Shown: positions 9,197-17,571 of the stretch, piece by piece
Numbering within the stretch: position 1 is the first letter of the stretch
Layout of the letters: every line of letters starts with the position of its first letter
Assembly: GCF_014076415.1 (NCBI RefSeq)
Contig: NZ_CP043568.1
Span: 4,712,001 to 4,776,000, forward strand
DNA: 64,000 nt
DNA from: Comamonas testosteroni
GTDB lineage: Bacteria; Pseudomonadota; Gammaproteobacteria; Burkholderiales; Burkholderiaceae_C
Direction: 5' to 3'
Translations under genes and position numbers: made by a program
The notes under the pieces: model-generated
What the model saw: the letters and a program-made list of their open reading frames with translations, nothing else
Told to the model about the DNA's origin: nothing
Database searches by the model: none

Positions 9197-9544
9197 CGTG
9201 ACCTGGAAAACGGTTGACCCGGGTCCTGCACAACAGGCCCGGATTTCATGGACGGAGACAGGACCTGGGGTCATTTGCCATTTCGGGCATTGATGTTTAT
9301 CAATATCAAGACAAGCAGTCAATCAATGGATACCAGTAGATCGCGACAGATATGACGGTTTGGTGCGCAGATGCGTCCACTTCATGACGACCCGGGCCCG
9401 CCCTAGGGTTTTCCTTGCACCCACCCAAGAGGGCAACAAGCTGACGCGTTTGGTCAAGCCCTGCGGCTGTTGCTGCGCCGAAAATTTTTCCATCAGACGG
9501 CGGCGCCCTGCATCAAGGCCTTGCCGGGTACTTAGGAGAAGACC
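9197..9544. promoter_or_regulatory. Divergent intergenic region between AraC regulator and TauD-family gene
   Basis: 348 bp without a convincing gene. It holds a long imperfect inverted repeat (GACCCGGGTCCTG at 9216-9228 against CAGGACCTGGGGTC at 9259-9272) and a perfect small dyad ATTGAT-GTTT-ATCAAT at 9289-9304. Both are plausible regulator sites. TAGGAGA lies just before the TauD-family start. Confidence 0.4.
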
Positions 9545-10387
9545 ATGAAAGTCGAACAACTGACCTGCAGCATCGGCGCTGAGGTTTCCGGCATCCACCT
9601 CGGCGATGCGTCCCGCGACAAGGGCCTGGCCGAGGAAATTCGCGCCCTGCTGCTGCAGCACAAAGTGCTGTTCTTCCGCGATCAGGACATCACGCGTGCC
9701 GAGCATGTGGGTTTTGCCCGCCACTTCGGCGATCTGGAGGACCACCCCGTGGCCGGCAGCGACCCCGACCACCCCGGTCTGGTGCAGATCTACCGCAGCG
9801 AAAAGCGCGAAAACTACGAGAACACCTATCACACCGACGGTCAGTGGCGCGAGAACCCGACCATGGGCTGCGTGCTGCGCTGCATCGAAGGCCCTGCCGT
9901 CGGTGGCGACACCATCTGGGTCAACATGGCCGAGGCCTACCGCAACCTGCCCGAGGACATCAAGCAAAAAATAGCCGGCCTCAAGGCCAAGTCCAGCATC
10001 GAGCATGGCTTCGGTGCCGTCATGCCCGAAGAAAAGCGTCTGGAGCTGGGCCGCCTGCATCCTCCGGTCGAGCATCCCGTGGTGCGCACCCATCCCGAAA
10101 CCGGCGAGAAGATTCTCTACGTCTGCAGCTTCACCACCCACTTTGCCAACTACCACACGCCCGAGAACGTGCGCTATGGCCAGGACAAGACGCCCGGTGC
10201 CAGCATGCTGCTGAACTATCTGATCAGTCAGGCGGCCATCCCCGAGTACCAGGTGCGCTTTCGCTGGAAGCCCGGCAGCGTCGCCATGTGGGACAACCGC
10301 TGCACCCAGCATTACGCCGTGCAGGACTACTGGCCCGCCGCGCGAAAGATGGAGCGTGCTGCCATCATCGGCGACAAGCCCTTCTGA
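9545..10387 (+). CDS. TauD/TfdA-family Fe(II)/2-oxoglutarate dioxygenase
   Basis: A 280-residue oxygenase. The iron-binding facial triad is visible as His96 and Asp98 in YHTDGQW and His256 in TQHYAVQDYW, with Arg267 or Arg271 as the 2-oxoglutarate anchor. The family hydroxylates next to a sulfonate, sulfate ester, ether or carboxylate group and releases succinate and CO2. TAGGAGA lies 5 bases before the ATG. It sits alone with a divergent AraC regulator and no transporter, so the substrate is open: taurine, alkyl sulfate and 2,4-D-like compounds are all possible. It is not linked to the taurine locus 40 kb away except by family. Confidence 0.9.
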   Translation: MKVEQLTCSIGAEVSGIHLGDASRDKGLAEEIRALLLQHKVLFFRDQDITRAEHVGFARHFGDLEDHPVAGSDPDHPGLVQIYRSEKRENYENTYHTDGQWRENPTMGCVLRCIEGPAVGGDTIWVNMAEAYRNLPEDIKQKIAGLKAKSSIEHGFGAVMPEEKRLELGRLHPPVEHPVVRTHPETGEKILYVCSFTTHFANYHTPENVRYGQDKTPGASMLLNYLISQAAIPEYQVRFRWKPGSVAMWDNRCTQHYAVQDYWPAARKMERAAIIGDKPF

Positions 10388-10527
10388 CAAGCCTTTTTTG
10401 ACGGGCCAATCCCAGCCGGCACCACCGCACCCCGGCGCCGCGACATGGCGCACAACATTTGGCAAAACGCCTGTGCTGCATAAAAAACAATAGCTAGCAT
10501 CGCCTGACTGACATCGAGGATAGAGAC

Positions 10528-10577
10528 ATAGCTGCCCGAAACGCTTTGAAAACAAGCGCAGGCAGCTATTATTTTTT
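10528..10577 (+). terminator. Hairpin repeat with T-run, likely terminator of the TauD-family gene
   Basis: ATAGCTGCC pairs perfectly with GGCAGCTAT and an inner CGCTT/AAGCG adds to the stem; TATTTTTT follows. The same AGCTA and AGCGC boxes occur in other gaps, so this copy of the dispersed hairpin family also looks like a working terminator. Confidence 0.6.
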
Positions 10578-10800
10578 GCCATCACCCGCAACATGGATGC
10601 GCGCCCAACCGGGCCCTGCCCTGTCTTGCGCCAATCTCGCCCTGAAGCCGGAACGCAGAACCCAGACCCGGGAGGGGGCGACAGCGTCGCCAGGTACAGC
10701 CTGTCATTGCTGTGCCCCCTGGCGTGCGGAGACTATGTCAGGCCTGCCCTCACCCTGGCCAGGGCCATTTTCCGGGCCCGCCAGAAATCATCCTGGCATG

Positions 10801-10831
10801 AAAAAGGCCTCCATCGCGGAGGCCGTTTTTT
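10801..10831 (-). terminator. Bidirectional rho-independent terminator
   Basis: GGCCTCC-ATCGC-GGAGGCC is flanked by AAAAA on the left and TTTTTT on the right. It can therefore end transcription from the BKACE gene on the minus strand and from the plus strand. Confidence 0.8.
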
Positions 10832-10905
10832 GCGCATGTCGGTTCAGCAGAGACCGCTTGCAGGCGAGGCCGTGATCGCCTTGCCTGCAAGCCTGCCCCG
10901 GAAGA

Positions 10906-11964
10906 TCAGGAGGTCTTCCTGAGAAAACCCTGGTTGGCGCCGGGCCGGTTGGGCGCAAAACCGTTGGCGGCCAGGCTTTCCTCCACGCTGTCGTAGAACA
11001 CGCCGATCTTGCTGATCTCGCGCGCCTGCCTGGCGGTGGCGACAGGACGACCGAACTCGCGCGAGATGCGCACCAGCTGCTCGATCTGCGAGACGGTGCT
11101 GGCCTTCTCTGTGCGTGTCTGGTTCCACAGACAGTCCTCGGTGCCGCAGCGCACATGCAGACCGGCGGCGATGCCCCACATGTTCACGGGCAGCACGTTG
11201 CGCACATTGCTCTCCACGGTCAGCACGGCGCCATCGGGCACGGCGCGCACAAAGTTGGCCAGGCTGTACAGGCTGGGCGTGTCCATGCCGCCGGCAATCG
11301 CCACCCAGTTCATGACCAGCGGGCCCATGTAGAAGCCACGGCGCATCAGGCGCTCCACCGACTCGAAGCTGTTCAGGTTGTAGCACTGGAAGGCGCTCTG
11401 GATGCCGGCCCTGGTCAGGCGGCGCACATGCTCTTCCACCCAGCCCGGCTGCGCGGGCACGGTCATTTCCTTGTAGGCATTGAACAGCGTGGGATTGGCG
11501 CGCGAGGTGCCCGCAAAGTCCGCATCTTCGGCCTGGTCGGTCACGTTCATCTGCGAGGTGTTCACCGTCACGGTCACCTGATCGGGCACCGGGTCCAGAT
11601 CGGCCAGCATGTGGCGGGTGTCGTCGGAGAGCCATTTGGCCGCCTGACCTTCGTCCTCGGGAGCAAAGCTGATGGAGCCGCCGACCTGGATGATCATCTC
11701 GGGCACGGCCTTGCGCACGCCGGCGATCAGTTCGTTGAACTTGGACAGGCGCTTGCTGCCCTTGCCGTCCAGCTCGCGTACATGCAGGTGCAGCACCGTG
11801 GCGCCCGCGTTGTAGCAGTCCACGGCTTTCTGAATCTGCGCCTCCATGGTGACGGGAATGTCCTCGGGAAAGTCCGAAGGCAGCCAGCCCGGGGCATAGG
11901 GCGCCGCTGTGATGATCAGGGGTTGCTGGTTTTCGGGGAACAGATGGCCGTCGAGAAAGTTCAT
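10906..11964 (-). CDS. 3-keto-5-aminohexanoate cleavage enzyme family protein (DUF849/BKACE)
   Basis: A 352-residue TIM-barrel beta-keto acid cleavage enzyme of the BKACE family, which condenses a beta-keto acid with acetyl-CoA to give acetoacetate and a new CoA ester. The zinc-site motif HLHVRELDGKGS near residue 57 and the strand MIIQVGGS are visible. The start at 11964 has GGAG upstream (GGAGACATGTC). Family members differ widely in substrate (3-keto-5-aminohexanoate, betaine, carnitine and other keto acids), and nothing adjacent decides it. A 7-bp dyad 124 bp upstream may be its operator. Confidence 0.85.
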   Translation of the reverse strand: MNFLDGHLFPENQQPLIITAAPYAPGWLPSDFPEDIPVTMEAQIQKAVDCYNAGATVLHLHVRELDGKGSKRLSKFNELIAGVRKAVPEMIIQVGGSISFAPEDEGQAAKWLSDDTRHMLADLDPVPDQVTVTVNTSQMNVTDQAEDADFAGTSRANPTLFNAYKEMTVPAQPGWVEEHVRRLTRAGIQSAFQCYNLNSFESVERLMRRGFYMGPLVMNWVAIAGGMDTPSLYSLANFVRAVPDGAVLTVESNVRNVLPVNMWGIAAGLHVRCGTEDCLWNQTRTEKASTVSQIEQLVRISREFGRPVATARQAREISKIGVFYDSVEESLAANGFAPNRPGANQGFLRKTS

Positions 11965-12087
11965 GACATGTCTCCAAGTGAATGCGGGCTCCGACGCACA
12001 GCCACGGCCGCGGCTTGCCCGCCCTGAGCAATGCCGCCAGGCATTCAAAAGACATGGGCAACAGCGGCCGGCAGGCACCGGGTCGTC

Positions 12088-12105
12088 GAAATTGAAAGCA
12101 ATTTC
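12088..12105. promoter_or_regulatory. Dyad upstream of the BKACE gene
   Basis: GAAATTG-AAAG-CAATTTC is a perfect 7-bp inverted repeat with a 4-bp centre in the 285-bp gap between the BKACE start and the end of the VOC gene. It is a candidate operator. No regulator gene is adjacent. Confidence 0.35.
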
Positions 12106-12249
12106 ACTGTAGGAGAGCTGTCTGCAAAGCGTTTGCCCCAGGACGCTCAAAGCTTGGCAAAGTGCGCCAGCGCACGCGGGCGCCCCGATGCCTGCTTGCA
12201 CCGGACCGGCCCGTCGGCCTGCCGCCGCCTTGCTATCGCAGCGGGCCGC

Positions 12250-12729
12250 CTAGCCGCGCCAGGCAGCCTCGATAGCGGCGATATCGATCTTCCTCATCTC
12301 CATCATGGCTTCAAAAGCCCGCTTGGCGGCGGCGCGGTCCGGATCGGCAATGGCCGTGGTCAGCACGCGCGGCGTGATCTGCCAGGACAGCCCCCAGCGG
12401 TCCTTGCACCAGCCGCACTGGCTTTCCTGGCCGCCATTGCCGACGATGGCGTTCCACAGGCGATCCGTTTCCTCCTGACTGTCCGTCGCGACCTGAAACG
12501 AAAACGCCTCGCTGTGCTTGAAGACAGGGCCGCCATTCAGGCCCAGGCAGGGAATGCCCATGAGCGTGAATTCGACCGTCAGAACATCGCCCTGCTTGCC
12601 GGACGGGTAGTCGCCCGGCGCATGGTGAACCGCGCCCACGGCGCTGTCGGGAAAAGTCCGGGCGTAGAACCTGGCGGCTTCCAGTGCCTCGCTTTCGTAC
12701 CAGAGACAAATCGTGTTTTTGCTGACCAT
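12250..12729 (-). CDS. PhnB-like VOC (glyoxalase/3-demethylubiquinone methyltransferase-like) protein
   Basis: A 159-residue VOC-fold protein of the PhnB/YjdN group often labelled 3-demethylubiquinone-9 3-methyltransferase domain. Typical features are WYESEALEAARFYARTFPDS at the N-terminus, a central GLNGGPVFKHSEAFSFQV and GWCKDRWGLSWQITP. The start at 12729 has AGGAG 8 bases upstream. No SAM-binding fold is visible, so the methyltransferase label should not be taken literally. The enzymatic role is unknown. Confidence 0.8.
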   Translation of the reverse strand: MVSKNTICLWYESEALEAARFYARTFPDSAVGAVHHAPGDYPSGKQGDVLTVEFTLMGIPCLGLNGGPVFKHSEAFSFQVATDSQEETDRLWNAIVGNGGQESQCGWCKDRWGLSWQITPRVLTTAIADPDRAAAKRAFEAMMEMRKIDIAAIEAAWRG

Positions 12730-13178
12730 CTTGGCTCTCCTGAACAGGGACTGATGAATGTCTGCAAACCCGCAGACCGCGAACCCCTCTCTATCGATGC
12801 ACTGGCGGCATTCGGTGTCCGTGCATTGAAGCCCCATTTCTGCGCCGCTTCAATCCCCAAGTCGGCAGGCGCGTCCCATCTCCACGCAAACAGCATGGCT
12901 TCCCGGCTCTGGGCATGGCCCCGGATCGGATCAGTCCATAGCGGCGCAGCCGGCTTCCGGGGCGGGCCTTCATCCGGGGCAGGCCTTCTCCCGGGACGGG
13001 CCTGTCCCTGCCGCCGTATCTCGGGCCAGCAAGTCGCCGCCCGGCGCAGGCCGAGCCTGCCTCGGCTAGCGCACACCAGAGCAACAGCGTCTGCTTTATA
13101 TCAAGTGAACTTCTTTTATTTTTGTCTAGTCATATAATTGACTACACATATATAAGACTGACTCTTGAAACCTACGTC
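12730..13178. promoter_or_regulatory. Divergent gap upstream of the molybdenum hydroxylase operon
   Basis: 449 bp without a gene. The part next to 13178 is AT-rich in an otherwise GC-rich window and carries the dyad and -10-like box described separately. The part near 12730-13080 is GC-rich, with no feature I can support. Confidence 0.5.
13127..13144. promoter_or_regulatory. Dyad framing an exact TATAAT box
   Basis: TAGTCA-TATAAT-TGACTA: perfect 6-bp inverted repeats flank an exact -10 consensus, 34 bp before the start of the 2Fe-2S subunit gene. A protein bound here would block RNA polymerase directly, as MarR- or TetR-type repressors do. No strong -35 box is seen. The matching regulator is not in the immediate neighbourhood. 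Confidence 0.5.
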
Positions 13179-13787
13179 ATGAAATTCACTCTGAACGGCC
13201 AGGAAGTGAACGCGCAAAGCGCCACTGCCGACACACCTCTTTTGTATGTGCTGCGCAATGACATGCAGCTCAACGGCCCCAAGTTCGGCTGCGGCCTGGG
13301 CGAGTGCGGTGCCTGCGCCGTGCTGATCGACGGCAAGGTGGCGCGCTCCTGCTCCGTGCCCCTGAAGGCGGTCGACGGCAAGAAGGTCACCACGCTGGAA
13401 GGCCTGTCGCCTGACGCCAGCAAGGCCGCCAGCGCGCAGGCCCTGCAGGACCGCGCCGTGCTGGATGTCAGCGCCGCCGAGACAAAGGCGCCTGCCACCG
13501 CACGCACCTACACCCTGCATGTGGTGCAGCAAGCCTTTGTCGATGCACAGGCTGCGCAGTGCGGCTACTGCACCAACGGAATGATCATGGCGCTGGTCGC
13601 CCTGTTCAACCAGCAGCCCAAGGCCAGCGACGAAGAAATCAGGCACGCCCTGTCCGGCCATCTGTGCCGCTGCGGCACCCATGTGGAAATCATGCAGGCC
13701 GCCGCGCGCGCCCGCGAGCTGATTGCCAAGGGCCACAGCCCGGCCCTCCCCGCCGCCGGCGCATCCACTACCGCAAAGGCTGCCTGA
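13179..13787 (+). CDS. Molybdenum hydroxylase 2Fe-2S subunit (isoquinoline 1-oxidoreductase alpha / nicotinate dehydrogenase small subunit type)
   Basis: A 202-residue iron-sulfur subunit that passes electrons from the Mo site. The plant-type cluster ligands are C38, C43, C46 and C58 (CGLGECGACAVLIDG..SC) and the second cluster has C128, C131, C163 and C165 (QCGYC, CRCG). It is about 40 residues longer than usual family members because of an Ala-rich insertion at about residues 77-112 between the two domains. The Mo subunit follows after 2 bp. Substrate is uncertain: isoquinoline, nicotinate or a related N-heteroaromatic or aldehyde. Confidence 0.9.
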   Translation: MKFTLNGQEVNAQSATADTPLLYVLRNDMQLNGPKFGCGLGECGACAVLIDGKVARSCSVPLKAVDGKKVTTLEGLSPDASKAASAQALQDRAVLDVSAAETKAPATARTYTLHVVQQAFVDAQAAQCGYCTNGMIMALVALFNQQPKASDEEIRHALSGHLCRCGTHVEIMQAAARARELIAKGHSPALPAAGASTTAKAA

Positions 13788-13789
13788 TC

Positions 13790-16084
13790 ATGAAATTCTT
13801 CACCAAAGACAATCACGCTCAACTGACCCGTCGCCAGCTGCTCAAGGCCGGCGGCATGCTGATGGTCGGCTCCGTGGCAGGCGGCCATCTGCTGATGGCC
13901 CAGACCGCCCCCGAAGCGGCTGCCAAGGGCGCTTTCCCCATTCCCTCGGCCAAGCTGGTGGACAGCTTCATCGCGATTGGCGCCGACGGCTCCGTCACGG
14001 CCTACAACGGCCACGTGGACCTGGGCACGGGCGTGCGCACGGCTCTCGGCCAGTTGGTGGCCGACGAGCTGTATGTGGACTTTGCCGCCGTGACCATGGT
14101 GCTGGGACACACCGCCCGCACCCCGGACCTGGGCCCCACCATTGCCAGCAACACCATCCAGGTATCGTCCCTGCCCATGCGTCATGCCGCAGCGCAGGTG
14201 CGCCAGCTGCTGATCAAGCTGGCCAGCGAAAAATCCGGTGTTCCCGCCGAGCGCATCACCACCCAGAAAGGCTTTGTCATCGCCGGCGGCAAGCGCTACG
14301 GCTATGGCGAGCTGGTTCAGGGCCAGGATCTGCAGATCGAGGTCGACGACAAGATCGAGCTGCGCAAGTCCGGCTTCGAGTACATCGGCAAATCGGTGCA
14401 GCGCGTGGACATCCCCAACAAGGTTCTGGGCGCGCTGACCTATATCCATGACCTGCGCGTGCCCGGCATGCTGCACGGCCGCGTGATCCGTCCTCCCTAC
14501 ACCGGCGCCGATGCCACGGCGCCCCTGGGCTCCAGCCTGGTGTCGGTGGACGAGAAGTCCATCGCCCATCTGCCCGGCATCGTCAAGGTCGTGGTCAAGG
14601 GCGACTTCGTGGGCGTGGTGGCCGAGCGTGAAGAGCAGGCCATCGCTGCCATGCGCCAGCTCAAGGTCACCTGGAAGGAATGGAACGGTCTGCCCGATAT
14701 GTCGCTGAGCGGCCTGCATCAGACCCTGGTGGACCACGCCAAGACAGACCGCGTGCTGCAGGAAGACGAAGGCGCGCTGCAGGCGATCGAGCAGGTCAAG
14801 ACTGCACTGACCCGCGACTATGTCTGGCCCTATCACGCTCACGGCTCCATCGGCCCGTCCTGCGCGATTGCCGAAGTGGGCGACGGACAGATCCAGGTCT
14901 GGACCGGCTCGCAAAACCCCCACGACGTGTGCAAGGACATTGCCAAGCTCATGGACGTGAATGCCGACAACATCAACGTCACCCGCCTCGAAGCCTCCGG
15001 CTGCTACGGCCGCAACTGCGCGGACGACGTCTGCTCGGATGCGGTGCTGATGTCTGCCGCCGTGGGCAAGCCCGTGCGCGTGCAGCTGATGCGCGAGCAG
15101 GAAGCCGGCTGGGAGCCCAAGGGCACGGGCCAGCTGATTCGCGTGCGCGGCGGCCTGGACGAGCAAAACAATGTGGCCGCCTATGAGCTGCGTACCTGCT
15201 ACCCCTCGAACAACGCCTCGGCGCTGGCTCTGATCCTCACGGGCAAGGTGTCTGCCAAGACCGAAGCCCAGCAAATGGGCGACCGCACTGCCATTCCGCA
15301 GTACGAGTATCCCAAGATGCGCGTGATCTCCCAGGACGCCGTGCCCATCGTGCGCGCCTCGTGGATGCGCGGCGTCTCCGCCCTGCCCAATGTGTTCGCC
15401 CATGAGTCCTGGATCGACGAATGCGCTTACCTGGCCAAGGCCGACCCCATCGAGTACCGCCTGCGCTATCTCAAGGACCCCCGTGCCGTGGCGCTGATTG
15501 CCGAGGCCAAGAAGCAGTGCAACTGGCAGGAAGGCCCGGCACGCCGCAATGCGGCAGCTGACGATCAGCGCCTGGTCAAGGGTCGCGGCTTTGCCTATGC
15601 CCGCTACTTCCACAGCAAGTTCCCCGGCTACGGTGCGGCCTGGGCAACCTGGGTGGTCGACGTGACCGTGGACCGCGAAACCGGGGAAGTCAAGGTCGAC
15701 AAGGTCTTTGTCGCCCAGGACACCGGCGCCATGGTCAACCCCGCAGGCGTGCGTCATCAGGTGCACGGCAACGTGGTGCAGTCCACCAGCCGCGTGCTCA
15801 AGGAGTTCGTCACCTTCGACAAGAGCGGCGTCACCTCCGTGGAATGGGGCGGCTACCCCATCCTGCGCTTTGACGAGCTGCCCGAGATCGACTCGCTGCT
15901 GGTCGAGCGTCCCAACGAGGCACCCATGGGCGCCGGCGAATCGGCCTCCGTGCCCAGCGCCGCCGCCGTGGCCAACGCCATCTTCGACGCCACCGGCGTG
16001 CGCCTGCTGGAAGTGCCGTTCACGCCCAGCCGCGTGCTGGCCGCGCTCAAGGCTGCCAAGAGCAGCGCCGCCTCGTCCAAGTGA
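13790..16084 (+). CDS. Molybdenum hydroxylase large subunit (isoquinoline 1-oxidoreductase beta type), Tat-exported
   Basis: A 764-residue molybdopterin-binding subunit. The N-terminus is a twin-arginine leader (LTRRQLLKAGGMLMVGS) near residue 12, so the folded enzyme is probably exported with its small subunit. The catalytic Glu lies in PMGAGESASVPS near residue 717. Substrate is hydroxylated with water-derived oxygen and electrons leave through the 2Fe-2S subunit to cytochrome c. The gene is tightly packed between the small-subunit gene and the cytochrome gene. There is no FAD subunit in the operon, as in IorAB and the nicotinate dehydrogenases that use cytochrome. Confidence 0.92.
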   Translation: MKFFTKDNHAQLTRRQLLKAGGMLMVGSVAGGHLLMAQTAPEAAAKGAFPIPSAKLVDSFIAIGADGSVTAYNGHVDLGTGVRTALGQLVADELYVDFAAVTMVLGHTARTPDLGPTIASNTIQVSSLPMRHAAAQVRQLLIKLASEKSGVPAERITTQKGFVIAGGKRYGYGELVQGQDLQIEVDDKIELRKSGFEYIGKSVQRVDIPNKVLGALTYIHDLRVPGMLHGRVIRPPYTGADATAPLGSSLVSVDEKSIAHLPGIVKVVVKGDFVGVVAEREEQAIAAMRQLKVTWKEWNGLPDMSLSGLHQTLVDHAKTDRVLQEDEGALQAIEQVKTALTRDYVWPYHAHGSIGPSCAIAEVGDGQIQVWTGSQNPHDVCKDIAKLMDVNADNINVTRLEASGCYGRNCADDVCSDAVLMSAAVGKPVRVQLMREQEAGWEPKGTGQLIRVRGGLDEQNNVAAYELRTCYPSNNASALALILTGKVSAKTEAQQMGDRTAIPQYEYPKMRVISQDAVPIVRASWMRGVSALPNVFAHESWIDECAYLAKADPIEYRLRYLKDPRAVALIAEAKKQCNWQEGPARRNAAADDQRLVKGRGFAYARYFHSKFPGYGAAWATWVVDVTVDRETGEVKVDKVFVAQDTGAMVNPAGVRHQVHGNVVQSTSRVLKEFVTFDKSGVTSVEWGGYPILRFDELPEIDSLLVERPNEAPMGAGESASVPSAAAVANAIFDATGVRLLEVPFTPSRVLAALKAAKSSAASSK

Positions 16085-16107
16085 CTCCACCGATAAAGAA
16101 CATAGAT

Positions 16108-17403
16108 ATGCGAACGTTCCAAAAGATTCTGGCGGGCGGTGCGGCTGTAGTGGTCGTGCTGGCTGCCGCCGGCCTGGCACTCACCCATCAGGGCGAGATT
16201 GCGCCCCAGTCAGCCATTCCTGCAGCAGACTTCACGCCCCAGCAGATTGCCAAGGGCAAGCTGCTGGCCGCCATGGGCGACTGCGCCGTCTGCCACACTG
16301 CGCCCAACGGCAAGACCAATGCGGGCGGTCTGGCCATGCCCAGCCCCTTCGGCACCATCTACACCAGCAACATCACGCCCGATCTGCAGACCGGTATCGG
16401 CAGCTGGAGCTATGAAGCCTTCGAGCGCGCCATGCGCCACGGCGTGGACCGCGAAGGCCAGTACCTCTACCCCGCCTTCCCCTACACGGCCTTCAGCCGC
16501 GTGACGGATGAGGACATGAAGGCCTTGTACGCCTTTCTGATGAGCGAGCCCGCCGTGGAGAACCAGCCGCCCGAGACGGCGCTGAACTTCCCCTACAACG
16601 TGCGCCGCGGCATTGCGGCCTGGAACTGGCTCTACCTCAAGCCCGGCGTCGTCAAGGACGATGAAAAGCAGGCTCCCGAGTGGAATCGCGGTGCCTATCT
16701 GGTCGAAGGCCTGGGTCACTGCAGCGCCTGCCACACACCGCGCAACGGCCTGGCTGCTGAAAAAACGGGTGAGTTCCACCTGAGCGGCGGCAGCGCCGAA
16801 GGCTGGGATGCTCCCGCCCTGACGGACAAGACGGCCTCGCCCCTGCCCTGGACCAAGCAGGATCTGGTCGACTATATGAAGACCGGCTTCTCTGCCCGTC
16901 ACAGCGTGGCAGCCGGCCCCATGGCTCCAGTGGCCCACGGCCTGTCGCAGCAAAGCGATGCCGATCTCGACGCCATTGCCAGCTATCTGATGAGCTACCG
17001 CAAGGCCGACGCCGCCCCTGGCGATGCCAAGGCACTGATAGCGGAAAAAACCGCCAAGCCCAAGCTGGCACTCGATGCTGAAGGCTACCGCCTGTACCAG
17101 GGCGCCTGCATGGCCTGCCACAAGGCAGACCCCTCGGGCAGCAGCTTCGGCGTGCGTCCCCAGCTGGCGCTGAGCACCAGCCTGCACTCCGCATCGCCCG
17201 ACAACGCCATCATGGCCGTACTCGAAGGCGTGCAACATCCGGCGCATGCCGACCTGGGCACCATGCCGGCCTTCCGCCATGCGCTCAGCGATGCACAGAT
17301 CGCCACCCTGCTCAACACCATGCGTGTCCAGTACGGCGTGGACGAGTGGAAGGACCTGCCTGCCAAGGTAGGCCAGTTGCGCAAGCAGACCCAGGCGCAT
17401 TGA
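16108..17403 (+). CDS. Tri-heme c-type cytochrome (electron acceptor of the Mo hydroxylase)
   Basis: A 431-residue periplasmic cytochrome with an N-terminal membrane/signal segment (ILAGGAAVVVVLAAAGLAL) and three CxxCH heme sites, at about residues 59 (CAVCH), 205 (CSACH) and 334 (CMACH). The layout is that of the alcohol-dehydrogenase cytochrome subunit family. The start at 16108 (MRTFQKIL) is preferred over the GTG at 16081, which overlaps the previous stop. It should take electrons from the iron-sulfur subunit to the respiratory chain. A terminator follows it. Confidence 0.93.
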   Translation: MRTFQKILAGGAAVVVVLAAAGLALTHQGEIAPQSAIPAADFTPQQIAKGKLLAAMGDCAVCHTAPNGKTNAGGLAMPSPFGTIYTSNITPDLQTGIGSWSYEAFERAMRHGVDREGQYLYPAFPYTAFSRVTDEDMKALYAFLMSEPAVENQPPETALNFPYNVRRGIAAWNWLYLKPGVVKDDEKQAPEWNRGAYLVEGLGHCSACHTPRNGLAAEKTGEFHLSGGSAEGWDAPALTDKTASPLPWTKQDLVDYMKTGFSARHSVAAGPMAPVAHGLSQQSDADLDAIASYLMSYRKADAAPGDAKALIAEKTAKPKLALDAEGYRLYQGACMACHKADPSGSSFGVRPQLALSTSLHSASPDNAIMAVLEGVQHPAHADLGTMPAFRHALSDAQIATLLNTMRVQYGVDEWKDLPAKVGQLRKQTQAH

Positions 17404-17444
17404 CAGCAGGCGCTGCCAAAGCGCTGCACAGCTCTGCACAAGCC

Positions 17445-17481
17445 GGCCTTCCCTGTCCTTCAGGCCTCGGAAGGCCTTTTT
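17445..17481 (+). terminator. Rho-independent terminator after the cytochrome gene
   Basis: GGCCTTCC at 17445-17452 pairs with GGAAGGCC at 17469-17476, followed by TTTTT. The 16-base loop is long. It would separate or attenuate xdhC expression relative to the three enzyme genes. Confidence 0.65.
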
Positions 17482-17571
17482 ACGGGTGATCATTTACGGG
17501 TAGCGCCGCTACCCGGTGCCCGCCTGATGCTTCAAAATTGCAGCGAGCGAGAGAAACAGAGAAAGCAAGCA

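Larger units (their letters stand above)
10388..10905. other. Convergent intergenic region with two terminator-like hairpins
   Basis: 518 bp between the ends of the TauD-family and BKACE genes. It contains an AT-rich AGCTA/AGCGC hairpin repeat with a T-run near 10528-10577 and a standard bidirectional terminator at 10801-10831. I see no credible coding frame. Confidence 0.6.

Noticed and set aside
9545..10387. TauD as part of the taurine dissimilation route
   Set aside because: It is 40 kb from the locus, has its own AraC regulator and no TauR-like box, so the family name alone does not link it.
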